DNA from: CAZRDB01 sp964598695
Lineage (GTDB): Bacteria; Armatimonadota; Zipacnadia; UBA1398
Assembly (NCBI GenBank): GCA_964598695.1
Contig: CAZRDB010000003.1
Location: 1-64,000, forward strand
Direction of reading: 5' to 3'
Length of the DNA stretch: 64,000 bases
Shown: positions 26,646 through 34,092 of the stretch, piece by piece
How positions within the stretch are numbered: position 1 is the first letter of the stretch
Layout: every line of letters starts with the position of its first letter
Program-made: the position numbers and the translations under genes
Notes under the pieces: generated by a model
What the model saw: only the letters and a program-made list of their open reading frames with translations
Told to the model about the DNA's origin: nothing
The model's database searches: none

Positions 26646-27932
26646 ATGCCGCAGACCGACGCCGAACGCAACGCGGCGATCACCCGCCTGGTGCAGCAGC
26701 AGTACGAGCGTTTCCCGTACCCGGACATCGACCCGGACCAGGACCCGCGCGGCTGGACGGCCAGCAGCGCGGTCGACGACATCTGCTACCGCTTCTGGGC
26801 TGGGCGAAAGAAGCCCGGCGAGCTGCGCATCCTCGACGCCGGCTGCGGGACCGGCTCCCCGGTCTGCCAGTGCAAGCTGCGCGCGCCGGAGGCCCACGTG
26901 GTCGCCGTCGATCTCTCGAGCACCTCGCTCGACCGTGCCCGCAAGCGTGCCGCGCGCCTCGGCTGCGAGATCGAGTTCCACCAGTTGCCGCTCCAGCGCG
27001 TCGGCGAGCTGGGCCAGACCTTCGACTACATCGTCACCAGCGGCGTGCTCCACCACCTGCCCGACCCGGTCGAGGGCCTCGCCTCGCTGCGCTCGGTGCT
27101 CGATCCCGACGGGATCATCAGCGTGATGGTCTATGGCACCTGGGGGCGCGTCTGCGTCTACGCCCTGCAGGCGGCGCTGCGGCAGGCCTGCGACCCCGAG
27201 AAGCCGATCGAGGAGCACATCCGTCTCGCGCGGACGCTGCTGCTCTCGACGCCCCCGTGGTACCCGGTGCACCGGCCTTCGTTCAGCTTCGAGCTGCAGC
27301 CGTGGAACGACGGCGGCATCGTCGACCTGCTGCTCCACGTGCAGGACCTGCACTACAACGTGCCCCGTGTGTACGAGTGGGTCCGGCAGGTCGAGATGGA
27401 GCTGGTCGACTGGCTCACGCCCTACGACTACACCCCGGAGAACTACGTCCATGACCCCGCGCTGCGCGCGCTGCTGGCCGAGATGTCCCGCGAGGAGCGC
27501 GAGGCGATCGCCGAGCTGTACCACGGCGCCATGAACAAGCAGAGCTTCTACCTCTCGCGACCGGAGCGCTCGGCGCCCGATGTCGCGATCGCGAACGGCG
27601 CCTGGCGCGCACTCGGCTGCCGGCTGCGCGGCGCGATGGACTGGGACGCGATGAGCAAGCTGCCGCTGGGCGACGACCACCTGGTGAAGATGAGCCTGGG
27701 TGACACCGCCGCGGGGCCGGTCCGGCTCAAACGGTGGCAGGCCGAACTGATCGGGCAGATCCGGCGGGCGCGAGGGCGGGAGACGCTCGGTGACCTGGTC
27801 GAGCGCCCCGATGTGCGCAAGTGGATGGACGCGCCCTCGCGCGCGCAACGCGACCGCCTGGTCGAGGAGTTCCTGCCGGTGCTCCTGAGCCGCGGAGGGA
27901 TCGCGCTGATCGAGAAGGGGGCGGTCGGATGA
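26646..27932 (+). CDS. Class I SAM-dependent methyltransferase, flagellin-linked
   Basis: A 428-residue cytoplasmic protein. Motif I is intact (LRILDAGCGTGSP), followed by the acidic motif VVAVDLSSTSLDRARKRA and a post-motif TSGVLHHLPDPVEGLASLRS. An N-terminal QQYERFPYPDIDP motif is typical of a group of type-11/12 methyltransferases. The C-terminal half (about 230-428) is a mainly helical extension of unknown role. The gene lies between two flagellin genes and is coupled by a 4-nt overlap to a collinear, degenerate paralogue. Methylation of flagellin or of a flagellin glycan is inferred from context only. Confidence 0.75.
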   Translation: MPQTDAERNAAITRLVQQQYERFPYPDIDPDQDPRGWTASSAVDDICYRFWAGRKKPGELRILDAGCGTGSPVCQCKLRAPEAHVVAVDLSSTSLDRARKRAARLGCEIEFHQLPLQRVGELGQTFDYIVTSGVLHHLPDPVEGLASLRSVLDPDGIISVMVYGTWGRVCVYALQAALRQACDPEKPIEEHIRLARTLLLSTPPWYPVHRPSFSFELQPWNDGGIVDLLLHVQDLHYNVPRVYEWVRQVEMELVDWLTPYDYTPENYVHDPALRALLAEMSREEREAIAELYHGAMNKQSFYLSRPERSAPDVAIANGAWRALGCRLRGAMDWDAMSKLPLGDDHLVKMSLGDTAAGPVRLKRWQAELIGQIRRARGRETLGDLVERPDVRKWMDAPSRAQRDRLVEEFLPVLLSRGGIALIEKGAVG

Positions 27933-29101
27933 GCGCGGCGACGGATCCCGCGATGCGCACCCTGGTCTCGCCGCAGGGGGCCCCCTTCCTGGACGTCCCC
28001 GGCTTCGCGCGACCGGTGCTGTTCCCGGACGCGCCCGCGGCGCCCCGGCGGGTGCTGCACGTCGGCGCCTACCCCATGGCGGCGCGTGCCCTCGCCGCGG
28101 CCTATCCGGAGGCGGAGGTCGCGACCACGGCCGCGCTCGGCGCCACCGAGGACGGCCCACCGGAGGAGCGGCTCACCCACGTGGCCCTCGAGGGAGAGTC
28201 ACTCGGTGGGGCCGACGGCTTCGATCTCGTGACCTACGACGATCGCGCCCTGGCGACGCGACCGGCGCGTGATGCGGCGCTCGCACGACTGGTGGCCGCC
28301 CTCGCGCCCGGGGGAGCGCTGGTGGCGAGCTTCCCGTCACGCCTCGCCCGAACGGGCCTGCTGGCCGCCTCCGAGCTGTTGCGGCGGTACGCCGCACATG
28401 CGGGCGAGATGGACGGGGTGAGCCTCGCCAAGCACGTGCTCGGATCGATCCCGCGCGGCCACCACTTCCGCCTGCGGGCCGAGTTCGCGGCGGAGATCGC
28501 GTACGCCGGCGCCGACGCCCTCACCGGCCTGTACCACCTCGTCGAGGACGATCTCTGCTCGGTGCCCGAGGTGCTCGCGCGCATCGAGACGGCGGGCGGC
28601 CACTTCGCGGGCTGGCTCTTCCCGGCCGCGTACGACCCGACGCAGTTCGTGCGCGATCCCGTGGCCGCGGCAGAGCTGGCCGCGCTGCCGGAGCCGCGCC
28701 GCTCGGCGGTCTGCGAGCTGTGTACGGCGCACCCGACGGTTCATCACGCGATTGTGCGAAAGGCGCCGTCGGGCGCCGAGGCGGCCGGTTCGGACCCGCT
28801 CGCCTGCCGCCCGGTGCGGCTGCCGACCTACGCCTGGTCGGAGGCCAAGCCCGACCGCGACGGACGCGCCCTGCTGGAGCCGACGCCGCGGACCGAGTTC
28901 ACCGGGCGGATCCCCCTGTCGGCCTGGCACGTGCGCGTCGCCCTCGCGGCCGACGGCGCTCTCTCCGGCCGCCGGATCCTGGAGCAGGCCGAGGTGCGTC
29001 GCGCCTTCGATCTCCCGCCCGATCGCTGGCCGGAGGCGCTCGCCGCGTTCCTCGTCCAGTCACACGCGTTTCGCACGCTGGCGCTCTTGCCGCCGGCTTA
29101 G
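27929..29101 (+). CDS. Degenerate methyltransferase-like partner protein
   Basis: A 390-residue protein overlapping the preceding gene by ATGA, so it is translationally coupled. It follows the same order as its neighbour: a Rossmann start (RRVLHVGAYPMAARAL) in place of DAGCGTG, a DGFDLVTYDDRAL segment matching the FDYIVTSG segment, an ALAPGGALVASFPSR block, then the helical C-terminal part with PRGHHFRL, ALTGLYHLVEDDLCSVPEVL and an AVCELCTAHPTVHHAIV block. The Gly-rich SAM loop is lost, so it probably does not bind SAM normally. It may be an inactive scaffold or substrate-recognition subunit of a heterodimer. Paralogy is my reading of motif order; it was not aligned computationally. Confidence 0.65.
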   Translation: MSAATDPAMRTLVSPQGAPFLDVPGFARPVLFPDAPAAPRRVLHVGAYPMAARALAAAYPEAEVATTAALGATEDGPPEERLTHVALEGESLGGADGFDLVTYDDRALATRPARDAALARLVAALAPGGALVASFPSRLARTGLLAASELLRRYAAHAGEMDGVSLAKHVLGSIPRGHHFRLRAEFAAEIAYAGADALTGLYHLVEDDLCSVPEVLARIETAGGHFAGWLFPAAYDPTQFVRDPVAAAELAALPEPRRSAVCELCTAHPTVHHAIVRKAPSGAEAAGSDPLACRPVRLPTYAWSEAKPDRDGRALLEPTPRTEFTGRIPLSAWHVRVALAADGALSGRRILEQAEVRRAFDLPPDRWPEALAAFLVQSHAFRTLALLPPA

Positions 29102-29155
29102 TTGGGACATGACGCGCGGCCTGGCCGGGTCGTGCAGAAAGGTGGGTCGGACGCC

Positions 29156-29183
29156 TCAAGTTCGCGCGGCGGTCTGCCGATAG
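29156..29183 (+). promoter_or_regulatory. Sigma-28-like promoter for flagellin 2 leader
   Basis: TCAAGTTC (29156-29163), a 12-nt spacer and GCCGATAG (29176-29183) resemble the FliA consensus TAAAGTTT-N11-GCCGATAA. The same arrangement with the same spacing precedes flagellin 3 (33305-33332). The predicted start of transcription is near 29190, leaving a leader of roughly 740 nt before the flagellin ATG. Confidence 0.6.
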
Positions 29184-29190
29184 TGTCACC

Positions 29191-29640
29191 GGTAGACGTG
29201 GCGCATGCCACAGCGGGCTGCTCGACGGCCCCTCGCAGGAACAGGTTCGCGGGAGGTGAGCGTGCTCGGACCGCCGGTTCAGGGACGAACCGGCAGGAAG
29301 CTGGGAAACGGGGCGAATGCGCGTGCTCGCTTCGCGGTCTCCGCGGAGAGAGCCATCGGCAGGTAGAGCCGAGGGCAGTCGCCCGTAGCCAGGGAAGGCG
29401 TGTTTCCCCCTAAGACAATCTGTGTTGGGAAGCAGACCCCGTCGCTCGGCGGTCTGCACGTTTCCCCGAAGACGGAAGAGGTTACCTCAGCGAAGAGGCA
29501 GCTCATTCCGCCCGGTGCTCGAAGGCGAACGGTCCGCCAATACCTGTCCCGCCTAGAGCGCACTCCTTAGGGAACCGATCCCGGTTGCGGTAGGCTGAGC
29601 ACAAGCCTTGCCCCACGCATGCCGAAGCGGCATGGGTGGG
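29191..29640 (+). ncRNA. Structured flagellin leader RNA, copy A
   Basis: About 450 nt, closely matched by copy B at 33342-33786. Conserved helices are: GTGGC/GCCAC (29198-29211), a long-range GTGCTC (29262-29267) with GAGCAC (29597-29602), GCCGGTTC/GAACCGGC (29273-29294), GGGAAACG (29303-29310) with CGTTTCCC (29459-29466), GCAGACC/GGTCTGC (29432-29457), CCTC-agcgaa-GAGG (29485-29498), and a terminal hairpin with CCCAC and CATGCCG arms (29612-29640). The inner 29432-29457 helix has completely different bases in copy B but keeps pairing. It ends in a terminator-like hairpin without a T-tract, so it could be a separate RNA or part of the flagellin mRNA; 29641-29927 is further leader with a CCAGCTCCCGATGGTCCC block shared by both copies. 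No known riboswitch class was matched. Confidence 0.65.
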
Positions 29641-29927
29641 CATCCGTGCTATCCTCCACTCCCCCTCCCCCACGCAATCCCGTGTCGTCCGCGCCGACCG
29701 ACGCGCCGCGTCGGCCCTCCGCGGCCGCCCCCCCCGCCAGCTCCCGATGGTCCCTGCACGTCTCCCGACACCCGGAAGGTGGTGACCGGCAAGTCGGTTC
29801 GACCGCTCCCATCTCGTGGGAGTGGTGGGAGACTGCACGCATCGCCGCACGGCATTGCCGTCGGCACCGGCCGTCGCACGGAGGCGACGCGCACGGCGAT
29901 GACGACCATCAAGGAGGATGGCAGATC

Positions 29928-32582
29928 ATGGGACTCTTCGTGAACACCAATACCACCGCACTGACCGCGTACCGCCTCGTCGGCTCCGCGAGCGCCAAGC
30001 TGGGCGGCTCGGTCGAGAAGCTCTCGAGCGGCCTGCGGATCAACCACGCGCAGGATGACCCGGCCGGCCTGGCGATCGCCGAGAAGATCCGGACCCAGGT
30101 CAACGGCCTCAGCCGCGCCTCGATGAACGCCCAGGACGGCACCTCGCTCCTCCAGACGGCGGAGGGCGCGCTGGGTGAGGTCCAGAGCATCCTACAGCGG
30201 GTGCGGACGCTGGCCGTGCAGGCCGCCAACGGCACGCTCACCTCGAGCGACCGGGTCGAGATCCAGGCCGAGGTCGACCAGCTCCTCGCCGAGGTCGACC
30301 GGACCGCCGAGGCCACCGAGTTCAACACGAAGAAGCTGCTCGATGGCAGCCTCTCCGCGCTCGTCTCGGTCGACGACGACGACCTCACGGCGATCATCAC
30401 GGGCGAGAAGGTCGCGGAGGGCAACTACCGCCTCGAGAAGCAGATGACGCCCGGCCAGGGCGAGGTTCTGAAGTCCGACATCTTCCGCATCATCGAGGGC
30501 GACCAGTACCGCTACGGCACCCGCGGCCTCGCGCAGGACATCAACGACGCCACCGGTGGCGCCGTGGTGGGAGCCGGCACCGACGGCCGCACCCTGAACG
30601 CCTCCGACTTCACGCTCTGGCAGGACATCCAGTGGAGCAACCAGCACGATGACTCGGCGGTGCCGGGCTCGCCGAACCTCCGTCAGGACTTCGGCGTCGA
30701 GTACGACATCGCGGGCGGAACCACCGACATCGTGGGCGTCACCGACTACAGCACCTCGGCGGCCTACACGGCGTTCGCCCTGACGGCCGGCACGGTGGAC
30801 GCCACCACGGCCGCGGCCTCGGCCGAGGCGCCGTACATCGTGATCGAGGTCGTCGGCCTCCGCACCGTCGCGGGCACCGACGTCGATCCGGCCGCCTCGA
30901 TCAGCGGCGACCACATGACGATCGACGCGACCACCTACGACGGCACGGCCAACAACGGCACCCAGTACATCTCGGTCCGGGCGACGCGCTACAGCCGGAC
31001 CGGCGAAGTGCTCGAGCAGACCGATCCGATCGAGCTGTCGACGCTCGACTGGACCGGCGTCGGCACGAACACGGCGGGCGTCGAGCTGGGGGCCGCGAAC
31101 GCGGCCGCGGCCGACCTCGGCCTCACGGTCGGCACCACGACCGACATCTCGATGCTCATGGGCCAGGACGGCAACGTCGTGACCGTGGGCGACAAGATCG
31201 CGCTCGTGATCGACCCGGGCCTGCAGTATGCGGGCGGCAACGGCGGCACCGTGGGCGCGGCGCAGTCGATCGACGTGAACGACACGGTCGATCTCGATGA
31301 CGCCAACGCCTACAGCACCTACCTCGCCACCAACGAGGCGGCGCTGGCCGCGGGCGACCGTGGCGACTTCGTGCGCATCGGCGCCCGGGTCTCGGCGGCG
31401 ACGACGGCCACCTCGATGGCCGGCCAGAGCTTCAACCAGTCGATCCTGTGGTTCGGGACCGACGGCCAGACGCACATGGGCACGGGCAACATCCGCTTCG
31501 GCGACCCGCAGTCGGTGACGGCGGCGGGCAACTTCTCGTTCAACCTGTTCGAGTCGACCCTCGCCGAGCGCGTGACCGAGCTGCAGTTCATCGACCGCTT
31601 CCAGTCGGGCGGCGACTCGCTGTTCGAGCCGACCGCGAAGACGCTCAGCGTCTTCGCGAACGGCCAGAGCGCCGACATCGTGCTCGAGGCCAAGGACACG
31701 CTCGAGGGCGTCGCCGAGAAGCTCCGCGCCGCGCTGGTGACGAGCATCGCGGGCGGCGGTCTCGGCATGGGGATCGACGGCGACTACACGGAGAGCGGCG
31801 TCGACTACAACACGGCCGTCTTCGTCTCCGAAGCGACCGAGAACACGGATGAGGCCGTCGCCGGCACGATCGTGCTCCGCTCGACGGTCCCCGGCACCGA
31901 CGGCCGCGTCTTCTTCTCGGGCGACGAAAGCCTGATCAACGGCTTCTCGTGGGCGAGCGTCCGCGAGGCGACGCTCAACTCGATGAAGGTCGATGTCTAC
32001 GACGCCCATTCGGGCGAGTTCGTCGGCTCGCAGACGATCAACGACGGGGTCCTGCGCTCCGTGATCGGCGGCGTCGACGTCGCGATCAACCAGCGGACCG
32101 ACGTCTCGGTGAGTTTCGACGCGACCGCGAAGAAGCTCATCTACACCTCCGACTTCGGCAAGGCCGTCGAGAACGTCCACGTGGTCGACAACTCGCTGAC
32201 CCTGCAGATCGGGGCGAACCGCGGCCAGACCCTCGACGCGATCGTGGGCCAGGTCAACGTCGACTCGCTCGAGCTGAACAACCTGCTCGTGGTCGACCGC
32301 GATGTCGCCGAGGAGGCGCTCGTGAAGGTCGACAACGCGGTGAACAAGGTCTCGCACCAGCGGGCCCTGATCGGAGCCTACATCAACCGCTTGAGCAGCA
32401 CGATCGCCATCAACGACATCACGGCCGAGAACCTGACCGCTGCCGAGAGCCGCATCCGCGACCTCGACATGGCCAGTGAGGTCATCAACTTCACCAAGAA
32501 CCAGGTCCTGACCCAGGCCGCCACCGCCATGCTGGCGCAGGCCAATACGCTACCGCAGAACGTCCTGACGCTCCTGCGGTAG
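29928..32582 (+). CDS. fliC: Flagellin 2
   Basis: An 884-residue flagellin, exported and assembled as the filament. D0/D1 ends are complete (LFVNTNTTALTAYRLV, SSGLRINHAQDDPAGLAI, and C-terminal NRLSSTIAINDITAENLTAA and AMLAQANTLPQNVLTLLR). The central variable part of about 600 residues is beta-rich and Thr/Asp/Gly-rich and includes an IN motif (FANGQSADIVLEAKDTLE) near 573-603. Shine-Dalgarno AAGGAGG ends 10 nt before ATG 29928. It has the same length as flagellin 3, is highly similar to it, and has a duplicated leader, so it arose by tandem duplication. It is probably expressed from the sigma-28-like promoter at 29156. Confidence 0.95.
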   Translation: MGLFVNTNTTALTAYRLVGSASAKLGGSVEKLSSGLRINHAQDDPAGLAIAEKIRTQVNGLSRASMNAQDGTSLLQTAEGALGEVQSILQRVRTLAVQAANGTLTSSDRVEIQAEVDQLLAEVDRTAEATEFNTKKLLDGSLSALVSVDDDDLTAIITGEKVAEGNYRLEKQMTPGQGEVLKSDIFRIIEGDQYRYGTRGLAQDINDATGGAVVGAGTDGRTLNASDFTLWQDIQWSNQHDDSAVPGSPNLRQDFGVEYDIAGGTTDIVGVTDYSTSAAYTAFALTAGTVDATTAAASAEAPYIVIEVVGLRTVAGTDVDPAASISGDHMTIDATTYDGTANNGTQYISVRATRYSRTGEVLEQTDPIELSTLDWTGVGTNTAGVELGAANAAAADLGLTVGTTTDISMLMGQDGNVVTVGDKIALVIDPGLQYAGGNGGTVGAAQSIDVNDTVDLDDANAYSTYLATNEAALAAGDRGDFVRIGARVSAATTATSMAGQSFNQSILWFGTDGQTHMGTGNIRFGDPQSVTAAGNFSFNLFESTLAERVTELQFIDRFQSGGDSLFEPTAKTLSVFANGQSADIVLEAKDTLEGVAEKLRAALVTSIAGGGLGMGIDGDYTESGVDYNTAVFVSEATENTDEAVAGTIVLRSTVPGTDGRVFFSGDESLINGFSWASVREATLNSMKVDVYDAHSGEFVGSQTINDGVLRSVIGGVDVAINQRTDVSVSFDATAKKLIYTSDFGKAVENVHVVDNSLTLQIGANRGQTLDAIVGQVNVDSLELNNLLVVDRDVAEEALVKVDNAVNKVSHQRALIGAYINRLSSTIAINDITAENLTAAESRIRDLDMASEVINFTKNQVLTQAATAMLAQANTLPQNVLTLLR

Positions 32583-32600
32583 CCGGGTGCGGCAGTAGCC

Positions 32601-32639
32601 GGCCCTCGGTGAGCGGGCGACAGCCACCCACCGAGGGCC
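32601..32639 (+). terminator. Terminator hairpin after flagellin 2
   Basis: GGCCCTCGGTG (32601-32611) pairs perfectly with CACCGAGGGCC (32629-32639). It begins 18 nt after the stop codon, as after flagellins 1 and 3. There is no T-tract. Confidence 0.7.
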
Positions 32640-32900
32640 GCGGCCCCCCCCGGACGGTCGCGCGGAAGGCACGGTGGCACGATGAACGACGGAGCAGGTT
32701 CATGATCTCGAGGCCCCGGCCGCCCGATGGGAGGCTGGGGCCTTGTTCGGTTCCCGGGCCGATCGCCCGGAGGAGTCGCGCGAGATGCGTTCGAGGCGAG
32801 TGTTGGACGGGCGCTGAGGCGGGGGAACCTAGCGAGCGGCCTGGACCAGGGAGGGTCCGGCGGCTCGGGGGACCGGAGGTCCTCGGAGAGCCCGCGCACG

Positions 32901-32950
32901 GAGCGTCGGAGGCACAGCCTCCGGCCGCCCCCTCAGGGAGGAGCCCGTCC
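32901..32950 (+). repeat. Post-flagellin conserved block, copy 1
   Basis: Contains the hairpin CGGAGGC-aca-GCCTCCG (32908-32924) followed by CCCCCTCAGGGAGGAGCCCG. The same block with a changed loop follows flagellin 3 at 37065-37115. The wider downstream regions 32640-33065 and 36800-37150 share further patches such as GACGGGCGCTGAG and GGCACGATG. I see no gene in 32640-33304. Confidence 0.6.
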
Positions 32951-33065
32951 CTCGTCGGGAGTTGCGCGCCTCGGGTCGGGCCGTCGGACCCCGCGTGTCG
33001 GGGGCGGGGGCCCCCCCCCATTGGGGGCCAAATTTTTTACAATTTGCGCACGCGATTTGCAAAAT

Positions 33066-33075
33066 NNNNNNNNNN
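33066..33075. other. Assembly gap (10 N)
   Basis: Ten unknown bases. The left flank (about 32915-33065) is a diverged copy of 33181-33332. It ends in an AT-rich version of the sigma-28 promoter region (ACAATTTG and TGCAAAAT in place of TCAAGTTC and GCCGATGA). This is what overlapping contigs with a low-quality end would look like, so the true spacing between flagellins 2 and 3 is uncertain. Confidence 0.9.
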
Positions 33076-33304
33076 CGATCTGCTCCAGCCGCCGCCCATG
33101 ATCGTGCCCTTGCTGCCGACGATCAGGATCCGTTAACCGCTTACCCCATTGCGCCGCCGGGGCGGGTTTACCCCCGCCGGGGGGGCCCTGCCCCCCCTCG
33201 GGGTGTACCCCGCCCCTCGTGGGCTGTGGCGCGCCGGGGGTCGGGCGTTCGCCCCCCGCGTGTGGGGGTCCGGCGGCCCCGCCGAAATGGTCTCGAAATA
33301 GTTC

Positions 33305-33332
33305 TCAAGTTCGGCACGCGATCTGCCGATGA
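33305..33332 (+). promoter_or_regulatory. Sigma-28-like promoter for flagellin 3 leader
   Basis: TCAAGTTC (33305-33312), a 12-nt spacer and GCCGATGA (33325-33332). The element is identical in layout to the one before flagellin 2, while the spacer bases differ, which argues for selection on the two boxes. Confidence 0.6.
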
Positions 33333-33341
33333 ACGAATCGG

Positions 33342-33786
33342 TGGACGTGGCGTTAGCCACGGGGGAGCCGACAAGCGGCCCCCACGCTGCCGTGATCGAC
33401 GGGAGGTGAGCGTGCTCGGACCGCCGGTTCAGGGATGAACCGGCCGGAAGCTGGGAAACGGGGCGAATGCGCGTGCTTCCTCCGCAGTCCTCGCGGAGAG
33501 AGCCGTCGGCAGGAAGAGCCGGGGGCAGTCGCCCGTAGCCAGGGAAGGCATGTTTCCCCAGGACAATCGGTGCAGGGAAGCGATCCACTCCGCACAGTGG
33601 CGCGCGCGTTTCCCCGAAGACGGAAGAGGTTACCTCAGCGAAGAGGCAGCTCACTCCGCCCGGTGCTCAGAGGCGAACGGTCCGCCAAGCCTGTCCCGCC
33701 GAGAGCGCACACCCAGGGAACCGGTCCCGACTACGGTAGGCTGAGCACAACCCTTGCCCCACGCATGCCGCACAGGCATGGGTGGG
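33342..33786 (+). ncRNA. Structured flagellin leader RNA, copy B
   Basis: The counterpart of copy A. Helices: GTGGC-gtta-GCCAC near 33348-33361, GTGCTC (33412-33417) with GAGCAC (33743-33748), GCCGGTTC/GAACCGGC with loop AGGGAT, GGGAAACG (33453-33460) with CGTTTCCC (33607-33614), GGGAA (33575-33579) with TTCCC (33610-33614) enclosing CCACT/AGTGG (33585-33600), and a terminal hairpin at 33758-33786 whose loop differs from copy A. The strand CGTTTCCC can pair with either GGGAAACG or the nearer GGGAA but not with both, a possible switch. Downstream, 33787-34092 continues as leader to the flagellin 3 ATG. Total distance from promoter to ATG is about 754 nt. Confidence 0.65.
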
Positions 33787-34092
33787 CCGGTGTGCTATCC
33801 CCCCTGTCTCCCTCCCTCAGCAGTCCCCCGCCTTCCGCGACAGCCCGGGTCGCGCGTCGAGTCCTCCGACGCGGCTCCGGGATCCACGGATGGTCTGTCC
33901 TCCAGCTCCCGATGGTCCCCGCACGTCTCCCGACAGCCGGAAGGTGGTGAATGGGGAGCCGTTCGGCCGCCGCCGCACCCGCGGGGGCGGTGGGAGACCG
34001 CATGGATCGCCGCGCGGCCTTGCCGCCGGCGCTGGCAGCGTCGCATGGAGGCGACAAGCCGGACATCACGACCATCAGGGAGGATTGCACAC

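Noticed and set aside
29459..29500. Resemblance to the glutamine (glnA) riboswitch, GACGGAAG with CGTTTCC upstream
   Set aside because: The 3' strand that should close the P1 helix (GGAACG) is absent, and the partial copy before flaG lacks the CGTT segment.
29472..29540. Resemblance to a glycine riboswitch (CAGCGAAGAGGCA and GGCGAACGGTCCG)
   Set aside because: The spacing of helices and the conserved CUCAGGNAAAAGGAC core do not match, and the genes are flagellar rather than glycine-related.
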